Source of the DNA: Thermoactinomycetaceae bacterium
Lineage (GTDB): Bacteria; Bacillota; Bacilli; Thermoactinomycetales; Thermoactinomycetaceae
Assembly: GCA_025449475.1 (NCBI GenBank)
Contig: JANWJM010000034.1
Span: 1-6,992 of the forward strand
Reading direction: 5' to 3'
Length of the DNA stretch: 6,992 bases
The notes under the pieces are model-generated. The model worked only from the letters and a program-made list of their open reading frames with translations. It did no database searches and was not told the DNA's origin. Of the stretch, positions 1-6,672 are shown piece after piece. A program made the position numbers and the translations under genes. Within the stretch, counting starts at the first letter, position 1, and every line of letters begins with the position of its first letter.

Positions 1-1074
1 CGTTCTTCGATTCGCAAACAACAGCAATTGATTCTTTTTGAGGGATATATGGATGTGATCCGAGCTTGGCAAGCGGGAGTTGAAAATGGTGTTGCCACTC
101 TAGGAACGGCGTTATCCGATCAACAGGCAAAAATGATTCGACAAAATGCAGGAACGGTTTTGGTCTGTTATGATGCGGATCAAGCAGGGCAACAAGCGGC
201 AATAAGAGGAATCGAGTTGTTGAAAAGCGATGATTGTGTTATCAAAGTGGCGCAAATGCCGCATGGACTCGATCCAGATGACTATATACGAAAGTATGGC
301 GAAAGAGCGTTTAGAGAGGAAATTCTTGCAAGACCGATGTCCTATGTCCAGTTTTGTTTGGAAAGTTTGAAGAGGAATTATGATATCACAGATGAAGATC
401 AACGAATGAGATATTTGGATGAATCGATCAAAGTGATCGCTGAATTATCTCGCGCAGTGGAGAGAGATCACTATCTTCGGAAGTTAGCAGAAGAATTTCA
501 ACTCTCACTCGATGCACTAAAAGAGGAGATGAGAAAATATCGAGGACAGAAAAAGCGATTGGCAAACGCTTCTCCCGTCTCCGCTGCTCTGGATCGCAAC
601 CTGAACGCTTCTAAACAACCCCTATCGGCACTGGAGAAAGCCGAACAGTTTTTGCTTGTCCATATGATGAGAAGCCGTGCCGTTACGGAATGGGTCAAAG
701 AACATGTAGGAGCCGATTTTCATGAAGAGACGCATGCTGCTTTAGCGGCATATTTGTATACGTATTATGATCAAGTCGCTGTAGAAGATGTCAGCCGCTT
801 TATCTCGTTCTTGGATGATCCCGAATTAAAAGCCAAAGCGAGTCAGCTGATCATGCTTGAGTTTCCCGAAACCATTCGTCAAGATGCGTTGCGGGACTGC
901 GTTAGACAGATCCAAAAAGCTTCAATTAAGGAAAAGATCGAACAAAAGAGACGACTTGTTGAACAACTCTCCGCGCACGATCCCATTCAGGCTGCTGAAA
1001 TCTCAAAAGAAATCGTTGTACTGCAAGAAAAATTGAAGCAACAGGCAACAAGTTCGGTTACGAAAGCCGATTGA
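1..1074 (+). CDS. dnaG: DNA primase DnaG, C-terminal part (5' end outside window)
   Basis: This is the replicative primase that makes RNA primers for lagging-strand synthesis and binds the DnaB-type helicase. The frame is open from base 1, and 357 residues are visible of a protein normally near 600, so the zinc-binding domain and the N-terminal part of the catalytic core lie off the left edge. Counting from the first visible codon, the TOPRIM glutamate motif LFEGYMDV is at about 12-19 (Glu14). The acidic pair is in YDADQAG at about 57-63 (Asp58 and Asp60). The conserved GLDPDDYIRKYG is at about 89-100. The stretch from about 210 to 345 resembles the helicase-binding domain: EKAEQFLLVHMM, then THAALAAYLYTYYD, then a charged helical tail. 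A short poorly conserved linker (about 180-205) separates the two parts. The gene ends in TGA and is followed by a terminator rather than by rpoD. Family assignment is secure; only the start is unseen. Confidence 0.97.
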   Translation, partial: RSSIRKQQQLILFEGYMDVIRAWQAGVENGVATLGTALSDQQAKMIRQNAGTVLVCYDADQAGQQAAIRGIELLKSDDCVIKVAQMPHGLDPDDYIRKYGERAFREEILARPMSYVQFCLESLKRNYDITDEDQRMRYLDESIKVIAELSRAVERDHYLRKLAEEFQLSLDALKEEMRKYRGQKKRLANASPVSAALDRNLNASKQPLSALEKAEQFLLVHMMRSRAVTEWVKEHVGADFHEETHAALAAYLYTYYDQVAVEDVSRFISFLDDPELKAKASQLIMLEFPETIRQDALRDCVRQIQKASIKEKIEQKRRLVEQLSAHDPIQAAEISKEIVVLQEKLKQQATSSVTKAD

Positions 1075-1112
1075 GAGGAATTAGATGGCACCAATTGCTT
1101 GGAATAGCGGAA

Positions 1113-1148
1113 AAAAGCAGCTACCCCTATCTGGGAGCAGCTGCTTTT
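1113..1148. terminator. Bidirectional intrinsic terminator between convergent dnaG and sugar operon
   Basis: A perfect 10-bp inverted repeat, AAAAGCAGCT (1113-1122) and AGCTGCTTTT (1139-1148), encloses a 16-nt loop. Inside the loop CCC and GGG could extend the pairing. On the + strand the stem ends in a TTTT run after dnaG. On the - strand it ends in six T's (complement of 1111-1116) after the dehydrogenase gene. The 86-bp gap between the two convergent stop codons holds nothing else of this strength. The sequence fits a shared rho-independent terminator. The - strand version looks stronger because of its longer T tract. Confidence 0.85.
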
Positions 1149-1160
1149 ATAAAATCATTC

Positions 1161-2216
1161 TCATTCTGGAATCACAACATATTTTATTTGCTTCAAGTCG
1201 GGCCGTTGAACAAGCGTTTCTTTGGCCTCTTCCAGTCCAATCTTTTTTGTGATCATAAAATCGGTTTGGATGCGATTCGTGATAATCAATTCCATCGCTT
1301 GATGTAAATGTTGGGGCGTTGAATCCGATGTCCCGTGAATCGTGATTTCTTGGTAGTGAATTTTGTTGAGGTTAAAAGATATTCCTTGATGACCTTGTGG
1401 CATCCCACCAAATATATTAATTCGACCCCTCGGAGCAACCCAGTTGAGTGAATCTTGTACGGCTTGTGGATCAGGGGCTGCGATCATAATCACATTTGCG
1501 CCTAAACCATTGGTCGCTTGAAGGATGGCTTCCTGAAGATCCACTTCGTGGGGTGAAAAGATATGGTCTGCTCCAATTTGCTTCGCAAGGCTTAATCGAT
1601 GCGGATCCAAATCAATACAAATAATATTGGTACATCCTTTGAGCTTTGCCAATTGAAGATGAAAGAGTCCTAATGGACCGCAGCCGACGATCACGATTGA
1701 ATCAGTAAGTGTGACTTGTGAAATCTCTTGTCCGTTTATTGCGCATGAGAGCGGTTCACTCAGTGCCAGATGGGTTCGTATGGACTGATGATGAGCAGCT
1801 ACTTTGATTACATTCCCTGAACGAATTGATTGCTCTGGGACTCTCATATATTCTGCGAATGCCCCATCATATTGATAGGAAATGGCTGTTTTATTTACAC
1901 ATTGATTGGGATGACCATTGACACACATGATACAGCGACTACAGGGTACAATTGCACCTACCACCACTTGCTCTCCTACATTAAACTGATTGCGCCACGT
2001 TTCACCAACCTCTACAATTGTACCCACCAGTTCATGCCCCAACACTCTAGGTAATTCCATTCCGTGTGAAGAGCCACCTGCACGTACATTTCGAAAATCA
2101 CTTCCACAGATGGAGCAGGAATCAATTTTTAATAGCAATTCTTGGTCATTGATAGTGGGGATGGGGATATCATCTAGCCGAACATCGGATGGACCATATA
2201 GTCGTAATGCTCTCAA
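1161..2216 (-). CDS. Zinc-dependent medium-chain alcohol/polyol dehydrogenase (sorbitol dehydrogenase-like)
   Basis: This is a 351-residue cytoplasmic dehydrogenase of the zinc-containing MDR family, which interconverts secondary alcohols or polyols and ketones. Catalytic zinc ligands are visible as Cys37 in CSICGSD and His61-Glu62 in GHELVG, with Glu154 in LSEPLSCA. The structural zinc lobe has Cys92, Cys95, Cys98 and Cys106 with normal spacing. The Rossmann motif GCGPLG is at 178-183, and Asp202 at the end of the second strand favours NAD(H) over NADP(H). Length is normal for the family. The start is TTG at 2216, chosen because the protein aligns from MRALRLYGPSDV and a GAGGTGG site sits 7 nt upstream. 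The start overlaps the aldolase stop by 4 bp (TTGA), indicating translational coupling. It is the last gene of the operon. Relatives include sorbitol, galactitol-phosphate and threonine dehydrogenases. The exact substrate cannot be read from the sequence, but the context points to a sugar or polyol. Confidence 0.9.
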   Translation of the reverse strand: MRALRLYGPSDVRLDDIPIPTINDQELLLKIDSCSICGSDFRNVRAGGSSHGMELPRVLGHELVGTIVEVGETWRNQFNVGEQVVVGAIVPCSRCIMCVNGHPNQCVNKTAISYQYDGAFAEYMRVPEQSIRSGNVIKVAAHHQSIRTHLALSEPLSCAINGQEISQVTLTDSIVIVGCGPLGLFHLQLAKLKGCTNIICIDLDPHRLSLAKQIGADHIFSPHEVDLQEAILQATNGLGANVIMIAAPDPQAVQDSLNWVAPRGRINIFGGMPQGHQGISFNLNKIHYQEITIHGTSDSTPQHLHQAMELIITNRIQTDFMITKKIGLEEAKETLVQRPDLKQIKYVVIPE

Positions 2217-3013
2217 TTCGATTCCACCTCACGTTGATAAATATTTAAAGCTTCTTTCGCTGATTGCCCATGATGGATGATTTGCTTGAGGGCTTTGACC
2301 ATACCAAGTGGATGTTCGTCCCCCCAAATGTTTCGACCGATCGCAACCCCCTTTGCTCCGACCTGGATCGAGTGTTCGATAAAGGAGAAAAAGCTTTCTT
2401 TATCGGTGGTACGAGGACCTCCTAAGACGAGAACGGGTTTTTTCGTTTTTTCTATAATTTGTCGATCCTCTTTTGTACCTGTTAATCGCGTTTTGATCAC
2501 ATCCGCTCCCAGTTCAACACCGATTCGTGCAGCGGAAGCAATGGCTTGAACCGAGTTGGATTCAGGAGAGGTAACGGCATTGGTATAGGGAAGGGTCTCA
2601 ACCAACAGCACCAAATTCCATCGATCAGCTAGTTCAGACAGCTCGCTTGTCAAGCGATGTGTCTCATATTCATGTTCCGATCCTGGGAATGTCATACAGA
2701 CGATACCTTCCACGCCCAAAGCAAGCGCTTCTTCCACGGTTGCAATGGGAGATACCTGAGGCACTGTGGAAGAAAAGATGGGGGTGGCGATATCGACCCG
2801 AAGATAGACTCCAACATCTTTCAATTCAGACGCATACATTTTTGCAAGTCCTTTGGTCACCAAGACCGCATCCAAACCCGCTTCGTGAAGAGCAGGGATC
2901 ATTTTGGCAGCTTGATCAATGCCAGTGGTCTGATCTGTAAAAAAATGATGATCGAGCGCAAGAGTGAGTGAACGCCCATTCCGAAATAACTTGGAAAGTC
3001 TTCGTGTTTTCAT
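2213..3013 (-). CDS. Class I aldolase of the DhnA/LsrF (DeoC/LacD) family
   Basis: This is a 266-residue TIM-barrel aldolase that should use a Schiff-base lysine to cleave or form a phosphorylated sugar in the cytoplasm. Visible marks are LALDHHFFTD at 18-27 (family Asp21), the Schiff-base candidate Lys174 in GADVIKTRLTG, the phosphate-binding segment VLGGPRTTDKESFF at 196-209, and GVAIGRNIWGDEHPLGMVKA at 222-241, a hallmark of the DhnA/LsrF group. Length is typical. The ATG at 3013 has AAAGGAGAG 5 nt upstream. It lies 26 bp after the permease stop and overlaps the dehydrogenase start by 4 bp. Known members include archaeal-type fructose-bisphosphate aldolase, 2-amino-3,7-dideoxy-heptulosonate synthase and the AI-2 enzyme LsrF. 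The sugar ABC transporter and epimerase nearby favour a catabolic sugar-phosphate aldolase over those roles. The residues after the lysine (RL) differ from the YY or PY I expect in many relatives, so substrate is open. Confidence 0.87.
   Translation of the reverse strand: MKTRRLSKLFRNGRSLTLALDHHFFTDQTTGIDQAAKMIPALHEAGLDAVLVTKGLAKMYASELKDVGVYLRVDIATPIFSSTVPQVSPIATVEEALALGVEGIVCMTFPGSEHEYETHRLTSELSELADRWNLVLLVETLPYTNAVTSPESNSVQAIASAARIGVELGADVIKTRLTGTKEDRQIIEKTKKPVLVLGGPRTTDKESFFSFIEHSIQVGAKGVAIGRNIWGDEHPLGMVKALKQIIHHGQSAKEALNIYQREVESN
2224..2230 (-). promoter_or_regulatory. Ribosome binding site deciding the TTG start of the dehydrogenase
   Basis: The - strand reads GAGGTGG, 7 nt before the TTG at 2216-2214 and inside the last codons of the aldolase. 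It is a good match to the anti-Shine-Dalgarno sequence. No ATG or GTG at a suitable distance fits the protein family better, so this site supports the TTG start and the 4-bp overlap. Confidence 0.75.
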
Positions 3014-3028
3014 TTTTTCTCTCCTTTA

Positions 3029-3054
3029 CTCATGTTCTGTTAAAAGAACTTGAG
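3029..3054 (-). promoter_or_regulatory. Stem-loop over the permease stop codon, abutting the aldolase ribosome binding site
   Basis: The arms CTCATGTTCT (3029-3038) and AGAACTTGAG (3045-3054) pair over 10 positions with one mismatch and a 6-nt loop. In the transcript the hairpin covers the permease TAA (3042-3040) and ends one base before the aldolase Shine-Dalgarno AAAGGAGAG (3027-3019). No U-run follows, so it is not a normal terminator. It could be a stability element or affect aldolase translation; function is inferred only from position. Confidence 0.45.
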
Positions 3055-4017
3055 TTCGTTTTTCGAAGCAGCAAAAGCGACTGCAAGAATCATGATCGTT
3101 CCTTTCGCAATATCTTGAATAAAAAAGGGGAGACCGAGTAAGTTTAGACCATTGTTGATCACCCCGATCAGAATGACGCCTACGAGGGTTCCAATCACAT
3201 TGGGTTGTCCAACTTTAATGGTCGTCATCCCTAAAAAGACAGCGCCTAAACTATCCATCAGAAACGACTCGCCGGCAGTCGGTTGCCCGCTACCAAGCCT
3301 TGCTGCAAGAACCATTCCAGCAATTGCAGCACCTACGCCACTTAACATTAGACTGAGAATGCGGTATTGCGTCACTTTAATCCCAGATAATTTCGAGGCG
3401 GTCGCGTTCCCTCCGACAGCATAAATATATCGTCCCGCGCGAGTGTTATTAAGAAATACATAGACGATTATCCCAATGATAAACATAATGATGATGGGCA
3501 TCGGGAGACCCAATACATCACCACGACCAAGTGTTGTAAAAGATTCGGGAAGATTTCCGTAGATGGCTCGTCCTTCGGAATACATAAAGTTAATTCCTAT
3601 GGCTATCGATGAAGTACCGAGAGTGACGATCAGTGATGGGATTCCCAACTTGGTAGAGATGACTCCATTTATTAACCCAAACAAGGCGCCAATAAGCAAA
3701 GCAATGGCGATTGCAGAGAGTAGATGATATCCGTTTACCAATAGACCTGTCCCAATAATTCCAGCCAATCCTGCGACACTACCAATTGACAGATCAAAAT
3801 CGCCAGCAGCCATTGCGATGGTTAAGCCAAAAGCAACGATCGCTAAAGTTGAGACTTGTTGTACAATATTAATCAAGTTGTTGGTTTCTAAAAATTTATC
3901 TGCAATGATCGAGAAAAGCAGGAAGACAAGAATTAATGCGCCAATAGTTGCGTATCTTGAAAACAAATAGTTGAAATCAATCTTCTTATGATCCGGTTTT
4001 AATGTTTGATCTGCCAT
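3040..4017 (-). CDS. Sugar ABC transporter permease (RbsC/XylH family)
   Basis: This 325-residue integral membrane protein forms the channel of a ribose/xylose-type ABC importer, probably as a homodimer because only one permease is encoded here. It is strongly hydrophobic with about 8-10 likely membrane segments, the first near 23-39. Family marks are AGDFDLSIGSVAGLAG at 71-86 (usual form GGIDLSVGS), GLINGVISTKLGIPSLIVTLGT at 114-135, and the ATPase-contacting cytoplasmic loop GRYIYAVGGNATASKLSGIKV at 195-215. The N-terminal 15 residues are polar and charged, as expected for a cytoplasmic tail. Start ATG at 4017 has GGAGGAGA a few bases upstream. It lies 26 bp after the ATPase stop and 26 bp before the aldolase. 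Length is normal and no defect is visible. The family transports ribose, xylose, galactose, rhamnose, allose, AI-2 and related compounds, so the substrate cannot be fixed. Confidence 0.94.
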   Translation of the reverse strand: MADQTLKPDHKKIDFNYLFSRYATIGALILVFLLFSIIADKFLETNNLINIVQQVSTLAIVAFGLTIAMAAGDFDLSIGSVAGLAGIIGTGLLVNGYHLLSAIAIALLIGALFGLINGVISTKLGIPSLIVTLGTSSIAIGINFMYSEGRAIYGNLPESFTTLGRGDVLGLPMPIIIMFIIGIIVYVFLNNTRAGRYIYAVGGNATASKLSGIKVTQYRILSLMLSGVGAAIAGMVLAARLGSGQPTAGESFLMDSLGAVFLGMTTIKVGQPNVIGTLVGVILIGVINNGLNLLGLPFFIQDIAKGTIMILAVAFAASKNELKFF

Positions 4018-4043
4018 CTGTCTCCTCCAATCTACAACGAATT

Positions 4044-5537
4044 TTACACACCTAGCGACGATTCGATTAATCGTTCCTCAGTGATTTCCTCTTTTCTTAT
4101 CTCATCCACAATCTGACCTTCTTTCATCACATAAATCCGATCTGCTAATCCGACGATCTCAGATAGATCCGACGAAACCAAAATGATTCCAGCTTGCTGA
4201 TCTTTTACGATTTGAATCATAATTTTATACATCTCTGACCGTGCCCCCACATCTACTCCTTCCGTGGGTTCATCAAAGATATAGATGAGGGGTTTTTTCT
4301 GTTCAGAGGATGTCCATTTTCCGAAGGAGACCTTTTGCTTGTTTCCACCACTTAGGTTATTGACTTTTGTTTTAAGATCCGGTGTTTTGATATTTAAGGC
4401 TGTGACCGTATGTTGCGTCCGTTTATTTTCTAATTTTTGTTGGATCCATCCAAAAAGAGTCATCTCTTTTAAGGAGGGTAGTGAGAGATTAACCTTCACA
4501 CTTTCCTCAATGAGAAGCCCTTTACGAAGGCGGTCATCCGGAATAAGTGCAAAACCATTTTTAATCGCTTGCGCAACATTTCGATGATTGACGGGATGAC
4601 CATTTACCAAGATGGTTCCTGTTTTTCTTTTGGTCGCGCCATAGAGAAGTTCCATCAATTCGGTTCTCCCTGCACCTACAGTTCCAAAGAAACCAACAAT
4701 TTCTCCTGCATGAACAGTAAAGCTGCAGCTTTGTATTTTTTTACCGTCAGATAAATTGCGTACTTCTAATATTTTTTTACCAATGGCATGATTTTTCTGC
4801 GGGAATGCTTGAAAATGACTCTTTTCAATCATCAGTTTCACTATTTCGTCTTCATTGGTTTCGGAGGCGATCTTTGTCCCCACATTCATTCCATTGCGAA
4901 AAACAGTGATTCGATCACCCATTAAAAAGACTTCTTCTAAATGGTGAGTGATGAAGATAATCCCAATTCCTGATAATTTGAGCTGATTCATAATGGAGAA
5001 CAGTTTCTTTCGTTCTTTATCTGATAATGCAGCGGTTGGCTCATCTAAAATTAAAACCTTTGGCTTCAGATTTATGATTTTCATGATTTCGATTAACTTG
5101 CGTTGAGCAGGACTGAGGTATTTCACTTGTTTCGAAAGATCAATTTGGATATTTAATTCTTTTAAAAGCTCTTGTGCCTTTTTTTGGAGGGAAGAGTGAT
5201 CCAACAATCCTAATTTGCTGGTTTCTTGTCCTAAAAAGATATTTTCCACACCATTAAAATGGTCAATCAGACTTCCTTCTTGCGTGACAATTCCAATTTT
5301 CGCGTGAATCGCATCATAGGGGCTTTGGAATTGAACGGGTTGGTTTTGGAGAACGATTTCTCCTTCATCGGGTTGATAAACACCTGTGATAACCTTTACA
5401 AACGTTGATTTACCTGCTCCATTATGCCCGACGATCGCATGAATTTCTCCTGCTTTTAAATCGAAACTGACATCTTGGAGAGCTTTCACTCCTGGGAAAC
5501 TTTTGCTTACTTTTGATACTTGTAATAATCGACTCAT
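4044..5537 (-). CDS. Sugar ABC transporter ATP-binding protein with two fused ATPase domains (RbsA/XylG/MglA family)
   Basis: This 497-residue protein powers the sugar importer by ATP hydrolysis at the inner face of the membrane. Domain 1 (about 1-240) has Walker A GHNGAGKST at 37-45, signature LSPAQRK at 141-147, Walker B VLILDEPTAAL at 161-171, and the switch His198 in ITHHLEE. Domain 2 (about 255-497) has a degenerate Walker A GTVGAGRTE at 285-293, with Arg in place of Lys, a full signature LSGGNKQK at 395-402, and Walker B ending FDEPTEGVDVGAR at 421-433. Its switch-histidine position reads VSSDLSE. This asymmetry is normal for the family, where one site is weakly catalytic. Start ATG at 5537 has a strong GAGGTGAT site (5551-5544) 6 nt upstream. 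It lies 62 bp after the binding-protein gene, across a hairpin, and 26 bp before the permease. Confidence 0.96.
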   Translation of the reverse strand: MSRLLQVSKVSKSFPGVKALQDVSFDLKAGEIHAIVGHNGAGKSTFVKVITGVYQPDEGEIVLQNQPVQFQSPYDAIHAKIGIVTQEGSLIDHFNGVENIFLGQETSKLGLLDHSSLQKKAQELLKELNIQIDLSKQVKYLSPAQRKLIEIMKIINLKPKVLILDEPTAALSDKERKKLFSIMNQLKLSGIGIIFITHHLEEVFLMGDRITVFRNGMNVGTKIASETNEDEIVKLMIEKSHFQAFPQKNHAIGKKILEVRNLSDGKKIQSCSFTVHAGEIVGFFGTVGAGRTELMELLYGATKRKTGTILVNGHPVNHRNVAQAIKNGFALIPDDRLRKGLLIEESVKVNLSLPSLKEMTLFGWIQQKLENKRTQHTVTALNIKTPDLKTKVNNLSGGNKQKVSFGKWTSSEQKKPLIYIFDEPTEGVDVGARSEMYKIMIQIVKDQQAGIILVSSDLSEIVGLADRIYVMKEGQIVDEIRKEEITEERLIESSLGV

Positions 5538-5561
5538 GCTTCCATCACCTCATAAAAGGAG

Positions 5562-5586
5562 AGCGGGTGTTTGTTTGACACCCGCT
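5562..5586 (-). promoter_or_regulatory. GC-rich intra-operon hairpin after the binding-protein gene
   Basis: A perfect 9-bp inverted repeat, AGCGGGTGT (5562-5570) and ACACCCGCT (5578-5586), surrounds a 7-nt loop. It lies in the 62-bp gap between the binding-protein stop (5600) and the ATPase start (5537), 10 nt upstream of the ATPase ribosome binding site. In transcript direction it is followed by CTCTCCTTTTAT, a weak U tract, so it could be a leaky terminator. It could also be a 3'-end stabiliser that keeps the binding-protein message in excess. Similar elements are common after periplasmic or lipoprotein binding-protein genes; the role here is inferred. Confidence 0.65.
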
Positions 5587-5599
5587 TGGGTCTTTGATT

Positions 5600-6655
5600 C
5601 TATTTGGTACTATAGAAATCAGTAGCTTTGTAAGGAGGAGTATCTTTGTCTGGCAAATTCTTTTCGGTGATGAGAGGTGTATCAACGTAGATCGTTGTTG
5701 ATGGAATCACATCTTTCGGGTCTTTACCATTTGAAACAATTTCAAAGATATAGTTTGCTACTTGTTCACCCATAACTTCAAAACCTTGCGCGACAGTTGC
5801 GACAAGCGGAGATTTTTCATTGCGCATTTCTTCAACAGCTGGTGGATGACCATCGATCCCTACCACTTTAATTTGATCTCGGGTAAATCCAGCTTGTTTG
5901 ATGGCTTCGGCAGCAGCCATTGCCGGCTCATCCCAGCCTGCCCATACAGCATCGATTTGATCTCCATAGCGAGACAGGTAATCTTCCATGGTTCGTTGTG
6001 TATCTTGATAAAAGTTCCCGTAATCGATGTTATGTGACTCCAATATTTTGATATTTGGATTCTCTTTAACAATGAGATCTAATACGTCTCCTCTTTTTCG
6101 CACCCCATGGTGTTCAGCCATTTTAAACGCAATAATATTTCCTTTTCCGCCCAGTTGGTCAATCAGGTAGCTGGAGACTTTGGAAGACATCACATAGTTA
6201 TTACTTGTGATATCGACAATAATTCCTTCTGTCCATCCGGAGTCAATTGCAAAGACGGGGATATTTGCTTTTTGCGCATTGGTCAGGGCTGCTTTTGCTG
6301 CACGAAGATCAGCCATTGACACGATAATTGCATCGACACCGCGTTGAACCGCATCTTCAAGGTTACTTGCTAAGGTTTGACCGGAACCTTTACTATCGAC
6401 AGCGTTGACTTCCCAGTTGTATTTTTTGCTTTTCAGATATTCTTCAAATCCCTTTTTCGCGCGGTGCTCGGATTGAGCGGCTGCATTCATATGAATCCAT
6501 GCGATCGTAGGATTCTCTTTTTTCGTTCCTTTTGTTTGAGATTCTTGATCCGCTGTGTTATTATCATTGGTGTTGTTTTGACCTGCACTACAAGCGACAG
6601 CGGCGACAGCTAAAAGAATACTTAGGAAAATAGCAAATACCTTATTGATTCTCAT
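5600..6655 (-). CDS. Sugar ABC transporter substrate-binding lipoprotein (RbsB-like, type I periplasmic-binding fold)
   Basis: This 351-residue extracellular binding protein captures the sugar and delivers it to the permease. The N-terminus is a lipoprotein signal: charged MRINK, a hydrophobic core to about residue 21, and a lipobox AVAC with the lipidated Cys22. Residues 23-47 form a polar N/T/D/Q/K-rich linker typical of Gram-positive lipoproteins. The mature domain from about 49 onward is of the Peripla_BP_4 (ribose/xylose) type. Visible landmarks are TIAWIHMN near 50-57, RGVDAIIVSMAD at 105-116, IPVFAIDSG at 132-140, AVWAGWDEPAMAAAEAIKQAG at 236-256, and VVGIDGHPPAVEEM at 264-277. Start ATG at 6655 has AGGAAGGGG 6 nt upstream. 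It follows the epimerase by 17 bp and is followed by a stem-loop. The residues seen do not identify the ligand; a monosaccharide or polyol is likely. Confidence 0.93.
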   Translation of the reverse strand: MRINKVFAIFLSILLAVAAVACSAGQNNTNDNNTADQESQTKGTKKENPTIAWIHMNAAAQSEHRAKKGFEEYLKSKKYNWEVNAVDSKGSGQTLASNLEDAVQRGVDAIIVSMADLRAAKAALTNAQKANIPVFAIDSGWTEGIIVDITSNNYVMSSKVSSYLIDQLGGKGNIIAFKMAEHHGVRKRGDVLDLIVKENPNIKILESHNIDYGNFYQDTQRTMEDYLSRYGDQIDAVWAGWDEPAMAAAEAIKQAGFTRDQIKVVGIDGHPPAVEEMRNEKSPLVATVAQGFEVMGEQVANYIFEIVSNGKDPKDVIPSTTIYVDTPLITEKNLPDKDTPPYKATDFYSTK

Positions 6656-6672
6656 TTTGTACCCCTTCCTAG

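Noticed and set aside
285..290. Degenerate second Walker A in the fused ATPase (Arg291 for Lys) considered as an inactivating change; coordinates refer to residues of that protein.
   Set aside because: The GxxGAGRTE form and the missing second switch histidine are standard in the RbsA/XylG family.
285..293. No meaningful CcpA (cre) operator, riboswitch or CRISPR repeat was found anywhere in the window; partial cre-like strings inside coding sequence were considered.
   Set aside because: None matched the consensus at the conserved positions, and the operon promoter region, where such a site would be expected, is beyond the right edge. The coordinates given here are only a placeholder.
285..295. 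The possibility that the primase is truncated or a phage-type primase.
   Set aside because: The frame is open from base 1 and carries the TOPRIM motifs plus a chromosomal Bacillus-type helicase-binding region, so it is simply cut by the window edge.
1085..1252. A 55-codon + strand reading frame with an upstream purine-rich site, after dnaG.
   Set aside because: It runs through the terminator stem and antisense to the dehydrogenase C-terminus, and its product resembles nothing I know. Kept only as a possible vestigial initiation site, not as a gene.
2647..2971. Overlapping open frames of about 100 codons on the + strand opposite the aldolase.
   Set aside because: They lie antisense to a well-supported aldolase, lack convincing ribosome binding sites and family motifs, and fit shadow frames of the coding strand.
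5575..5604. A perfect TTGACA on the + strand (5575-5580) followed by TCTATT 18 bp later, which could be an antisense promoter into the binding-protein gene.
   Set aside because: The -10 match is weak, there is no extended -10, and the TTGACA is explained as part of the hairpin loop and stem. No other sign of an antisense transcript.
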